Shown here: positions 1 through 7,318 of the stretch, one piece after another | Layout of the letters: each line of letters starts with the position of its first letter | Position numbering within the stretch: position 1 is the first letter of the stretch | NCBI GenBank assembly: GCA_021772615.1 | Contig: JAJFLQ010000013.1 | Location: forward strand, 1 to 43,583 | Direction of reading: 5' to 3' | Origin: Verrucomicrobiota bacterium | GTDB taxonomy: Bacteria; Verrucomicrobiota; Lentisphaeria; JABSQK01; JAJFLO01 | DNA length: 43,583 bases | The notes under the pieces: generated by a model | Databases searched by the model: none | What the model was told of the DNA's origin: nothing | What the model saw: the letters and a program-made list of their open reading frames with translations, nothing else | Made by a program: the position numbers and the translations under genes

Positions 1-1
1 G

Positions 2-181
2 TTGGGGAAGCTAAAACTAAATTGTCGCGCCCATGGTATTCCGCTCATGCAGGTCGGCACCTCCGACGCAGTCGGCGCAGCGACCGGCGAAACTTCGGTG
101 AAAGTGTATATTATCAAGCGCTCGCTTTCCGGAGTTGACCATATCATTCATTTGTGTCGTCCGTACTTCAGCGATCAATAA
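2..181 (+). CDS. C-terminal fragment of an unknown protein, possibly L7Ae/L30e-like
   Basis: The frame starting at base 2 is open from the window edge to a TAA at 179-181, giving the last 59 residues of a protein. It contains the stretch CRAHGIPLMQVGTSDAVGAA followed by a hydrophobic strand (VKVYII). A 'GIP...VG(T)...LG.A.G' pattern before a terminal strand is typical of the C-terminal half of L7Ae/L30e-fold RNA-binding proteins (YlxQ type), but the match is loose and the N-terminal half lies outside the window. The other two frames close earlier or look random. About 190 bases without a convincing gene follow before the next start. The identity is a guess; that it is coding is likely but not certain. 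Confidence 0.4.
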   Translation: MGKLKLNCRAHGIPLMQVGTSDAVGAATGETSVKVYIIKRSLSGVDHIIHLCRPYFSDQ

Positions 182-196
182 ATGCGTTAAAAGAAA

Positions 197-225
197 TTGG
201 ACTTTCCGTCGAACCGAGGTACATT
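197..225 (+). promoter_or_regulatory. Candidate sigma70-type promoter upstream of the GH78-like gene
   Basis: TTGGAC (197-202) and TACATT (220-225) are separated by exactly 17 bases, about 145 bases upstream of the GH78-like start. Both boxes keep the most conserved positions (TTG.., TA...T). Read by eye only; the dominant sigma-factor consensus of this lineage is assumed to be the usual one. Confidence 0.3.
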
Positions 226-368
226 CTGCGGTTTTCGATGGCGTTTTTCCAAGGTATGCAATCGTGGTGGTTGTTTAGCCGTCGGCTTCGGTTATTGGTG
301 GTCAGACGTTCCGGAGTGAAGCACGTACTCAATCTTACATTTCCCAACGGAATTTGAGGGAAAAACAC

Positions 369-3224
369 ATGCTTAAAACGAGACTTCCCGAAGGTATCCA
401 GGGGCAATGGATTTGGGGTTCTGAAAGTCCGGACAGCGTCGAGCAGTATGTTTTTTTGCGACGCGAATTCGCCCTCAATGAGACGCCGAGTACCGCTGAA
501 TTGTGGATAACCTCCAGCACAATTTACCACTTTTTCATAAACGGCCGTCATCTGTGTTATGGCCCCTCGCCCGCCGTCGGCCACCGCTATTACATGTCGT
601 ATTTCGACATCGGTTTCTGCCTCGAGGTCGGCACCAACGTATTGTGCGCGCTTGCCTACAATACGTACATCTCGCGTGGTACGCACAGTCGTAAGCGTAG
701 TGGGTTCTTCTGCCAGCTTCACGTTGACAGCACACCGTATTTGTGGAGCGATGAGAGTTGGTACGTGATGGACGGCGATTGTTACCAGCCTAACCAGCCG
801 CGGGTATCCGGATCCACCGGTTTCATCGAATGCGTCGACCAGCGCAAATATCCGCATAACTGGACCGAGTTGCATTACGAGCTTTCGGCGGAATGGGCGC
901 CAGTCACCAACGTAATACCCCACTCACCGCAGGCCGAAGTTTTTCTACCGTCGATCAATGTCGAACCGATTTCCGAGAAGATTCCGTTTGATAATCTTAT
1001 CTTCACCGGCGCGGCAGTCCAGGACAAAGTGACCACCCACGTCTACATACCCGGCGCCATGAAAAACGCGCAGGGGCTTTACGTCGCTGAAACATTTGTG
1101 CAGGAACCTGAGGACGTTGCGGATTTGAACTTTTATCTGTTCTCGGATGATCCATACTCGCTATTCGTCAATAATAAGCTGGTAAAGAGTCAGGGTGTGG
1201 AGCGCCATTTGGACTGGACCGACCCGGACTGGAATGCGCCGCGCTGTTACAAACAGTCTGTTGACGGTACGGTCGACGGAAAAATGTCGCTGAATGCGGG
1301 CTGGAACCGCATCGTACTCTACCAGGTCGTGGGGCCGAATTCGTGTGGCGCCACCTTCACATTTCCAGATCTTCATGAGGGCGAACTTAAGTTTGTAAAG
1401 AATATGTCCTCGTTCGGATTGCCCGGCTGGAACGTGGCCGGGCCATTGGATTTTCCGCTGTATGCCGCGTCTGGCTCGATCAACCTCAGCGGCATGCCGC
1501 AAAGTACATATTACGCGATCCATCCCTGTGATGAGGCCGCTCATCTGCTCTCGTATTCGTATGAAGCCGGTGAGCAATTCGAGGAGCCGCTCGATTTTGT
1601 CGAACTCAAAACGGGGCAATACGCGCTAATCGAAATCGAGAGCTACCAACGTGGTTGCGTTGAAATGTCGATTGCAGGCAGTTCCGGCGATACCGTTGAT
1701 TTTGTCTATGGCGAGCATCTGCAGGGTAACGTCCTTTCACCATATGATCAGGGCGTTCGGCGAATTTTTCCGCTGATACTCGACGATGGCGAACATCGTT
1801 GGCAGGCCGTGGCGCCGCAGGGAATGAATTATCTGATGATCGTCGTCCGCCACGCGTCCGACCGCGTGATATTTCAAGACATCGGTATCCGTGTGTCCCT
1901 GACGACACTCAAGGACCAGAACTCATTCTCCTGTTCCGATGAACTGATGAATCAGATTTGGGACAGCGGCGTCGCCACCATGAATGCGACCTATGATCAT
2001 GTATTTCTCAATGCCGGAGGGGCCGTTCACGGACAAATCCTCGGCAGCGCGATGATACAGGGGATCACCAGTTTTTTCATCTACGGTCACGGCAAGCATT
2101 CCGAAAAGGCCTTGCGCGAGTTTGCCGAGGCGCAATACGATACCGGCGAGATTCCGGGAATCGCACCCGGCGACATACAGGTGCGTTATTACGACTATTC
2201 GATGCTCTGGCCTATTTGGTTGCAACAGCATGTCTTGAACACCGGCAACGTGCAGCTCGCCCACACTCTGTTGCCGAATCTCGATCGGCTACTGTCGTTT
2301 CTCGATGGCCTTACTGCCAACGAGTTTAATGTTATCGGTAATCTTGAGCCGCCCTATGCTGTACCGTGTCTCATCGATTTTGATCAGACGATTGAGCGGC
2401 GCGGGATTTCCACTGGATTGAATGCACTTTATTGCCTCAGTCTCTTGAAGTGCGAGTGGCTATACGCGGTCACAGGCAACGAAGAGAAATCGGTAGAATG
2501 CAACCGAAAAGCGGCCGGTATCGCGGAGCAGATTCGACAATTAACGTGGAACGAGGAGAAAGGCCTGTTCGCCGACTGCTGGTATGGCGGTCATCAATCG
2601 GCCAATCTTTCATTGCAGTCCAATGTCCTGGCACTCTACGCCGGCATTGCCGAGCCCGACAACTACGAGCGTATATTCAATACGATGTTCTTCGATTATG
2701 CGCCATACCAGGAAATGATAACCGATAAACAAAATGAAAACCCTTACTTCAAATTTTTCCTGCTCGATATGGCGTTCAATTTGAATCTGCGTGACTGGGC
2801 CATTGAGTATATGCGGTATTATTGGGGGAAGATGATCCAGCAGGGCGCGTACACCTGGTGGGATAAATTTTGTCCGGATGTCGATTTTACCGCCGATCAG
2901 GCACGTAGCGTTTGCGAGGGGTACGGTGTTGTGCCGAACTATTTTTTCATCAAGGAGATAGCCGGAATCAGAGTTGCCGATCCCGAGGGCTCCAAAGTGT
3001 TTTTCAATCCCGTGCTGTCTACCTGTGAGTGGGTGCGGGCAAAGATTCAGACACCTCAGGGCGGCGTGAAAGTGGAGTGGAGCCATCTTGAAGGAGGTGA
3101 ACTGGAAATTCGCATTGATGCCGATTTTCAACTCCAGGTTTTTCCGCAACTAGATCCCACGATCGCAGAGAATGCGGTCTTACACATCAGTGACAATGTC
3201 ACTATTATCGAACCGGAAGTGTAG
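369..3224 (+). CDS. GH78 (alpha-L-rhamnosidase)-like protein, catalytic motif degenerate
   Basis: 951 residues from ATG 369. This start is preferred over the in-frame TTG at 354 because GAGGGA (356-361) sits 7 bases before it. The N-terminus (GQWIWGSESPDSVEQYVFLR, then 'FINGRHLCYGPSP') is the beta-sandwich opening of GH78 rhamnosidases. A second jelly-roll region follows, then an (alpha/alpha)6-type domain from about residue 518 (FSCSDELMNQIWDSGVATM) and a C-terminal beta domain ending around 'KVEWSHLEGGELEIRI'. Typical GH78 enzymes carry a 'DCP.RE..GW.GD' acid motif after the first barrel helix. The aligned place here reads YDHVFLNAGGAVHGQ, with no DCP, no RE and no GD. It may be inactive, sugar-binding, or act by another mechanism. 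No signal peptide is evident, so it is probably cytoplasmic. It lies 20 bases before rplU on the same strand. Confidence 0.75.
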   Translation: MLKTRLPEGIQGQWIWGSESPDSVEQYVFLRREFALNETPSTAELWITSSTIYHFFINGRHLCYGPSPAVGHRYYMSYFDIGFCLEVGTNVLCALAYNTYISRGTHSRKRSGFFCQLHVDSTPYLWSDESWYVMDGDCYQPNQPRVSGSTGFIECVDQRKYPHNWTELHYELSAEWAPVTNVIPHSPQAEVFLPSINVEPISEKIPFDNLIFTGAAVQDKVTTHVYIPGAMKNAQGLYVAETFVQEPEDVADLNFYLFSDDPYSLFVNNKLVKSQGVERHLDWTDPDWNAPRCYKQSVDGTVDGKMSLNAGWNRIVLYQVVGPNSCGATFTFPDLHEGELKFVKNMSSFGLPGWNVAGPLDFPLYAASGSINLSGMPQSTYYAIHPCDEAAHLLSYSYEAGEQFEEPLDFVELKTGQYALIEIESYQRGCVEMSIAGSSGDTVDFVYGEHLQGNVLSPYDQGVRRIFPLILDDGEHRWQAVAPQGMNYLMIVVRHASDRVIFQDIGIRVSLTTLKDQNSFSCSDELMNQIWDSGVATMNATYDHVFLNAGGAVHGQILGSAMIQGITSFFIYGHGKHSEKALREFAEAQYDTGEIPGIAPGDIQVRYYDYSMLWPIWLQQHVLNTGNVQLAHTLLPNLDRLLSFLDGLTANEFNVIGNLEPPYAVPCLIDFDQTIERRGISTGLNALYCLSLLKCEWLYAVTGNEEKSVECNRKAAGIAEQIRQLTWNEEKGLFADCWYGGHQSANLSLQSNVLALYAGIAEPDNYERIFNTMFFDYAPYQEMITDKQNENPYFKFFLLDMAFNLNLRDWAIEYMRYYWGKMIQQGAYTWWDKFCPDVDFTADQARSVCEGYGVVPNYFFIKEIAGIRVADPEGSKVFFNPVLSTCEWVRAKIQTPQGGVKVEWSHLEGGELEIRIDADFQLQVFPQLDPTIAENAVLHISDNVTIIEPEV

Positions 3225-3244
3225 CGAAAACGCAAGGTATTATT

Positions 3245-3562
3245 ATGTATGCAATTCTTGAAACCGGCGGCAAGCAGGTGAAAGTCATGGCCGGTGATGT
3301 CATTAAGGTAGAGACGCTCAGCCCGCAATCGGAGGACAACATTGAATTCGATCGCGTACTCGCGGTCGCGAGCGACGAAGACGTGACGTTCGGTTCGCCG
3401 TATGTTGACGGGGCGCGTGTCAGCGCGGAGCTTCTGGGTGACGGCAAGCATCGCAAGGTGACTGTTTTCAAAATGAAGCGGCGCAAGGGGTACCGCAAGA
3501 AACAGGGACACCGTCAGTCATTTTCTCAGGTCCGAATCGTGAAAATCACCGTGCCGGAATAG
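3245..3562 (+). CDS. rplU: 50S ribosomal protein L21
   Basis: 105 residues, the normal length for bL21. The start MYAILETGGKQVKV and the C-terminal KMKRRKGYRKKQGHRQ followed by a beta strand (VRIVKITV) are diagnostic. L21 binds 23S rRNA and L20 in the large subunit. AAGG at about 3234-3237 provides a ribosome-binding site. In most bacteria rplU is followed by rpmA (L27) and obg; here the stop codon (3560-3562) abuts the ATG of a HIT-family gene and no L27 gene is present in the window. The preceding gene is a GH78-like protein, so the usual ribosomal neighbourhood has been broken up. Confidence 0.97.
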   Translation: MYAILETGGKQVKVMAGDVIKVETLSPQSEDNIEFDRVLAVASDEDVTFGSPYVDGARVSAELLGDGKHRKVTVFKMKRRKGYRKKQGHRQSFSQVRIVKITVPE

Positions 3563-3994
3563 ATGCGGAGTTGCGCTTTTTGTCGTATCATCAATGGCGA
3601 GATCGCGGCGACGCCCATCTTCCAGGACGATCATGTCCTCTGCATTATGGATATTGCCCCGGTCACAGTCGGACATGCGGTGTTGATGACCAGGAAGCAC
3701 TATCACAGCGTGACAACGGTGCCTGGTGACACGCTGGCGAGGCTGATGACAGCGGCCCCGGCGATCGCGCAGGCCATCGTGCGATCCGTAGATGGCGACG
3801 GCTTCAATTTGCACCTCGCCAATGGGCAGTGTGCGGGGCAGGCTGTGCCTCATGTTCATGTACACATCATCCCGCGTTCACCGATCGACGGATTTTGTTG
3901 GGGATGGCGAACGTTGCCGCCACCGGATTCAGCCGATTCGGCTGATATTCTGGAAAAAATCAGACGTCGTCTTGACAAGACAATGAATCTATGA
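3563..3994 (+). CDS. HIT-family (histidine triad) nucleotide hydrolase
   Basis: 143 residues. The N-terminal CAFCRIINGEI carries the CxxC (Cys4, Cys7) common in bacterial HINT-type proteins. The histidine triad is PHVHVHIIPR with His97, His99 and His101; by family analogy the middle His99 is the nucleophile. These enzymes hydrolyse nucleoside phosphoramidates or similar nucleotidyl adducts in the cytoplasm. The ATG immediately follows the rplU stop, and the last four bases overlap the next gene (ATGA), so it is almost certainly cotranscribed and translationally coupled with both. The tail after the triad (residues 105-143) is short and acidic/basic mixed, with no extra domain. The subfamily (HINT versus diadenosine tetraphosphate hydrolase) cannot be fixed by eye. 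Confidence 0.93.
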   Translation: MRSCAFCRIINGEIAATPIFQDDHVLCIMDIAPVTVGHAVLMTRKHYHSVTTVPGDTLARLMTAAPAIAQAIVRSVDGDGFNLHLANGQCAGQAVPHVHVHIIPRSPIDGFCWGWRTLPPPDSADSADILEKIRRRLDKTMNL

Positions 3995-4407
3995 GTATTA
4001 CCGATCATTATGCAGGGGTGATCCGCAAGATTGCCGAAAAAGACGGCCGATATCCCATAGACGCTTATTTTTTTGTACAGGAAGCCGTTTCCTACACGAT
4101 CGACACATTGAATAAATCGTCGAAGAGAAAAAGTTTTCATGTTTCCGGGCAGGAGTTGCTGGAGGGGATCCGCCAGTTCGCCGTTGAGCAGTTTGGTCCA
4201 ATGGCATATACTGTGTTTTCGGAATGGCGCGTAACGAGCACCGATGACTTCGGCAGGATTGTATTTATCCTTGTGGACCACGGTCTGCTCAGTGCCAGAC
4301 AAGAAGACTCAATGGAAGATTTTGCCGATGGCTTCGATTTCGAATCCGAGTTAATCGCGAATTTCCTTCCCGTCGGCAATCGCGTTGATGTGCCGGTGAT
4401 CGCCTGA
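3991..4407 (+). CDS. Minf_1886-type conserved protein of unknown function
   Basis: 138 residues. The N-terminal part (RYPIDAYFFVQEAVSYTID), the middle (HVSGQELLEGIRQFAVEQFG) and the closing 'SEWRVTSTDDFGRIVFILVD' match my memory of the family named Minf_1886, reported mainly from verrucomicrobia and planctomycetes. No catalytic motif, signal peptide or membrane segment is visible. The conserved alternation of helices and the 'W.V..T.DFG.IVF.LV' strand suggest a small globular alpha/beta protein. Its start overlaps the HIT gene stop by four bases, which places it in the rplU-HIT transcription unit. The family assignment is from recalled motif pattern; the function is unknown. It is the best single lineage marker in the window. 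Confidence 0.8.
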   Translation: MSITDHYAGVIRKIAEKDGRYPIDAYFFVQEAVSYTIDTLNKSSKRKSFHVSGQELLEGIRQFAVEQFGPMAYTVFSEWRVTSTDDFGRIVFILVDHGLLSARQEDSMEDFADGFDFESELIANFLPVGNRVDVPVIA

Positions 4408-4430
4408 TCAAGCTATCCGAATCCAAGCTC

Positions 4431-5663
4431 ATGTGCTCCCTTAATGCCACGGTGAAGTTCTGCGTTCTTCCCGTCGTCCTCTGTTGTTTGCAGGCGCCGG
4501 GTGCGTCGGGCTTCATGCTTGGTGTCGATGTTTTTCTCGCCGGTTACACCCATTATGTTCGCGGCTATCGTGTCGGTCTGATAACCAATCAGACCGGTCG
4601 CAGTGCAGCCGGATCGGCAACCGTCGATCTCTTGCATCGACACCCGAACGTAAACCTGACTGCATTATTCGCACCAGAACACGGTATTCGTGGTGTCATA
4701 CCCGCCGGTGAAGAAGTGGCCGCGACCGTCGACCAGCGAACCGGATTGCCGGTGCATACCTTATATGGCGCGAATAGTCGCCGGCCTTCACACGCATCAC
4801 TGGCCAACGTCGACGTGCTGATCTATGACATCCAGGATGTCGGCAGTCGGGCGTATACGTACATTTGGAGCATGGTCGAGGCGATGTCGGCTGCCGCCGA
4901 AACGGGTAAGGCGTTCATTGTTCTCGATCGTCCGAACCCTCTCGGTGGAGGTACATGCGACGGTCCAGTCACGGAACAGAGTTGGAAGTCCTTTCTCGGC
5001 TTGTATCCGGTTCCCAGGGTCTACGGGTTGACGCCAGGTGAATTCGCCAGATATATCAACGGCGAACACCAGTTGCACTGCCGGCTTGTTATCATGCCGA
5101 TGGCCGATTACCAGCGTGATATGGACTGGCAGGACACGGGGCTGGTGTGGACGCCGCCGTCACCGAATATTCCGTCTGTGCTCTCGGCGATGTGTTTCGC
5201 AGCCACAGGCACCATCGGCGTCCTGGGATCCATTCATATCGGTATCGGTACGCCATATCCGTTTCAACTTGTGCTTGCGCCGTGGATCGATGCTGTACAA
5301 GCAGCGGAACGGCTGAATCATCGCCGGCTTCCCGGCGTAGCATTCGAAGCCGTTGAAATGACACCGGCCGGCGGGCTCTTCAGTGGAGTCAGTGTCGGTG
5401 GTGTTCGGTTGGTCGTGACATCTGCCGTCGCGTTTCGGCCGGCGGAAACTGAGATTCATCTTCTTAGCTATCTGGCTTCGACCTATCCGAACGATTTCAC
5501 GTGGGACCCAGATCGCTTCGATAGATTCGACAAAGCTATGGGCACCAGTTCCGTGCGTCGGGAACTCATGGCGGGCACGGCGCCCACCCAGATCATTCGG
5601 GGTTGGTCTGAAAACTTGCAGGCATTCGCACAGAACCGGGAACAATATCAGATTTATCCGTAA
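4431..5663 (+). CDS. namZ: Exo-beta-N-acetylmuramidase NamZ-like (DUF1343, GH171)
   Basis: 410 residues with a hydrophobic N-terminal leader (residues about 9-25, VKFCVLPVVLCCLQAPGASG), so probably exported. The mature part opens with the family hallmark VGLITNQTG, then LFAPEHGIRG with Glu83-His84, then LIYDIQDVGSRAYTYIWSM and VLDRPNPLGG, and later WTPPSPNIP. NamZ enzymes remove terminal MurNAc residues from the non-reducing end of peptidoglycan fragments, feeding wall recycling. Length (about 400) fits the family. It sits five bases before a 3D-domain protein on the same strand; the pair suggests periplasmic peptidoglycan turnover. No clear Shine-Dalgarno is present before ATG 4431, but the next in-frame Met (residue 28, MLGVDVF) would remove the leader. 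Confidence 0.9.
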   Translation: MCSLNATVKFCVLPVVLCCLQAPGASGFMLGVDVFLAGYTHYVRGYRVGLITNQTGRSAAGSATVDLLHRHPNVNLTALFAPEHGIRGVIPAGEEVAATVDQRTGLPVHTLYGANSRRPSHASLANVDVLIYDIQDVGSRAYTYIWSMVEAMSAAAETGKAFIVLDRPNPLGGGTCDGPVTEQSWKSFLGLYPVPRVYGLTPGEFARYINGEHQLHCRLVIMPMADYQRDMDWQDTGLVWTPPSPNIPSVLSAMCFAATGTIGVLGSIHIGIGTPYPFQLVLAPWIDAVQAAERLNHRRLPGVAFEAVEMTPAGGLFSGVSVGGVRLVVTSAVAFRPAETEIHLLSYLASTYPNDFTWDPDRFDRFDKAMGTSSVRRELMAGTAPTQIIRGWSENLQAFAQNREQYQIYP

Positions 5664-5667
5664 TCCT

Positions 5668-6120
5668 ATGAGCCGGATTTTGTACGTCGTTATATGCCTC
5701 GCACTTTTCCCCGGATGCGAGATTGGATTTCAGTGGGCAGGCCGTGTTGTTGAGATGGAGGTTACTGCATATTGTCCGTGTGAGAGCTGCTGTGGTTGGA
5801 CCCGAGACCGCAGAGGGCGCCCGGTGTATGCGTATGGAAAATCAAAAGGCAAACCCAAGACCATCGGACGATGCGCTGACGGTACAATGGCTCAGAGGGG
5901 CACCGTGGCCGCAGACACGCGCTATTACCCATTCGGCACGAATATGTATGTACCAGGATACGGTAAAAGCGTGGTGAGGGACCGGGGCGGCGCGATAAAA
6001 GGGGTCAATCGTATCGATATTTACTTTGACACGCATGAACAGGCACTGCAATGGGGGCGCCGTACGCTTGATGTTACGGTGTTGCCCGCGCCGGTGACGA
6101 CAACGATATTGACGATGTGA
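5668..6120 (+). CDS. 3D-domain (double-psi beta-barrel) protein, possible lipoprotein
   Basis: 150 residues. A short hydrophobic N-terminus ends at LALFPGC, a weak lipobox with Cys17. The rest is a 3D domain: MEVTAYCPCESCCG (30-43), a region GTVAADTRYYPFGT with Asp83, and VVRDRGGAIKGVNRIDIYFD with Asp105 and Asp117, followed by the 'A..WG.R' tail. The conserved aspartates give the domain its name; it occurs in lytic transglycosylase MltA, YabE/YocH and related wall-active proteins. Alone it is too small to be MltA. It lies directly after the NamZ-like gene and directly before tgt (2-base gap), so it is probably in the same transcript. A role in peptidoglycan cleavage or binding is inferred from domain and neighbour. 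Confidence 0.85.
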   Translation: MSRILYVVICLALFPGCEIGFQWAGRVVEMEVTAYCPCESCCGWTRDRRGRPVYAYGKSKGKPKTIGRCADGTMAQRGTVAADTRYYPFGTNMYVPGYGKSVVRDRGGAIKGVNRIDIYFDTHEQALQWGRRTLDVTVLPAPVTTTILTM

Positions 6121-6121
6121 T

Positions 6122-7237
6122 ATGGGATTCCGCGTTCTCACCGAATTTAGGCACGGACCGGCACGGACCGGCGAGCTTGATACTGCGCATGGCACGATAG
6201 CAACGCCGGTATTTATGCCCGTGGGAACCCGCGGCAGTGTAAAGGCAGTCTCGCCTCGCGAATTGATCGAACTCGAATGCCCGATCATTCTGGGCAACAC
6301 GTACCACCTGTCACTACGACCTGGGCTTGACGTCATCAAGGCTACCGGCGGTCTGCACGCATTCATGGGGTGGTCGCGGCCGATACTAACTGATAGCGGC
6401 GGTTATCAGGTTTTTTCACTGGCAAAGTGCCGGCGATTAACAGACGCCGGAGCTGAATTCCAGTCGCATATCGACGGCGCCGCGATGTTTCTCGGACCGA
6501 ATGAAGCGATAGCCATTCAACAGGCTCTGGGTTCCGACATCGCGATGGTATTCGACGAGTGTGCGCCGTACCCATGCGATGAGGATGCCGCTCGTCTTGC
6601 GGTGGAGCGGACGCTACGTTGGTCGCGACAGTGTCGCGAGATCGTGTCCCGGCCGGGACAGCAATTGTTTGGTATCGTGCAGGGTGCGCATCATCGACAC
6701 CTGCGTGAGCGATGCGCGCACGTGCTGTGCGGCATGGCGTTTGATGGCTACGCGATCGGTGGTGTTAGCGTCGGTGAGCCGGAATCCGAGATGTTTGACG
6801 TGCTCGACTGGGTGGCGCCTTTGTTGCCGTGGGACAGGCCGCGATACGTAATGGGGGTGGGCACGCCGCCGCAGATCATCCAGGCGGTTCGCCGCGGTAT
6901 TGACATGTTTGACTGTGTGCTGCCGACCAGAGTGGGTAGAAATGGTTGCGCGTATACAGCTGACGGTATGATTCAGGTCAAGGCGGGACGGATGAAAAAC
7001 GACTTTACGCCTATTGAAAAGGGGTGTGGATGTTACGCATGTACCCATTTTACCCGCGCCTACATCCGGCATTTGCTCAATGTAGGTGAGATTCTCGGGC
7101 TCAGGTTGCTCACGCTGCATAATCTTTACTTTTACCAGCAACTGATGCGGGGCATCCGCTCAAGTATCGAATTGCACGCCTTCGACGTCTTCTGCCGCGA
7201 TTTTCTCAGTCGCTATCGACTGCCACGACGTATTTGA
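6122..7237 (+). CDS. tgt: Queuine/preQ1 tRNA-guanine transglycosylase
   Basis: 371 residues, the typical length for bacterial Tgt. It exchanges guanine-34 for preQ1 in tRNAs with GUN anticodons. Visible signatures: TDSGGYQVFSL with Asp91, GGVSVGEP, GVGTPPQIIQAVRRGIDMFDCVLPTR-type segment (residues about 247-270) with Asp264 at the position of the E. coli nucleophile, and zinc ligands Cys302, Cys304, Cys307 and His333 in CGCYACTHF...TLHN. All expected functional residues are present. It starts two bases after the 3D gene stop. The yajC-secD genes that often follow tgt are absent; a huge TPR gene follows instead. Confidence 0.97.
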   Translation: MGFRVLTEFRHGPARTGELDTAHGTIATPVFMPVGTRGSVKAVSPRELIELECPIILGNTYHLSLRPGLDVIKATGGLHAFMGWSRPILTDSGGYQVFSLAKCRRLTDAGAEFQSHIDGAAMFLGPNEAIAIQQALGSDIAMVFDECAPYPCDEDAARLAVERTLRWSRQCREIVSRPGQQLFGIVQGAHHRHLRERCAHVLCGMAFDGYAIGGVSVGEPESEMFDVLDWVAPLLPWDRPRYVMGVGTPPQIIQAVRRGIDMFDCVLPTRVGRNGCAYTADGMIQVKAGRMKNDFTPIEKGCGCYACTHFTRAYIRHLLNVGEILGLRLLTLHNLYFYQQLMRGIRSSIELHAFDVFCRDFLSRYRLPRRI

Positions 7238-7318
7238 ATGGAAAAAATGGATAACGATTTTATATTTGATGATTTATACACCAAGGCCAATTCGACCTCA
7301 AAGCAAGCCAATAGATGA
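7238..7318 (+). CDS. Possible 26-residue peptide overlapping the TPR gene start
   Basis: An ATG directly follows the tgt stop (7235-7237) and opens a 26-codon frame, MEKMDNDFIFDDLYTKANST plus six residues, ending at TGA 7316-7318. That stop overlaps the ATG (7315-7317) of the TPR gene in an ATGA arrangement typical of translational coupling. Base use is clearly more AT-rich than in the flanking genes. No Shine-Dalgarno precedes it, so translation would depend on ribosomes finishing tgt. The frame could equally be a chance reading of a short intergenic spacer. Confidence 0.22.
   Translation: MEKMDNDFIFDDLYTKANSTSKQANR

Noticed and set aside
154..357. 67-codon plus-strand frame between the partial gene and the GH78-like gene
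   Set aside because: No ribosome-binding site, overlaps the end of the partial gene and the candidate promoter, and the protein looks random.
168..923. 251-codon minus-strand frame opposite the start of the GH78-like gene
   Set aside because: Antisense shadow of a well-supported gene; no recognisable motifs and no upstream signals.
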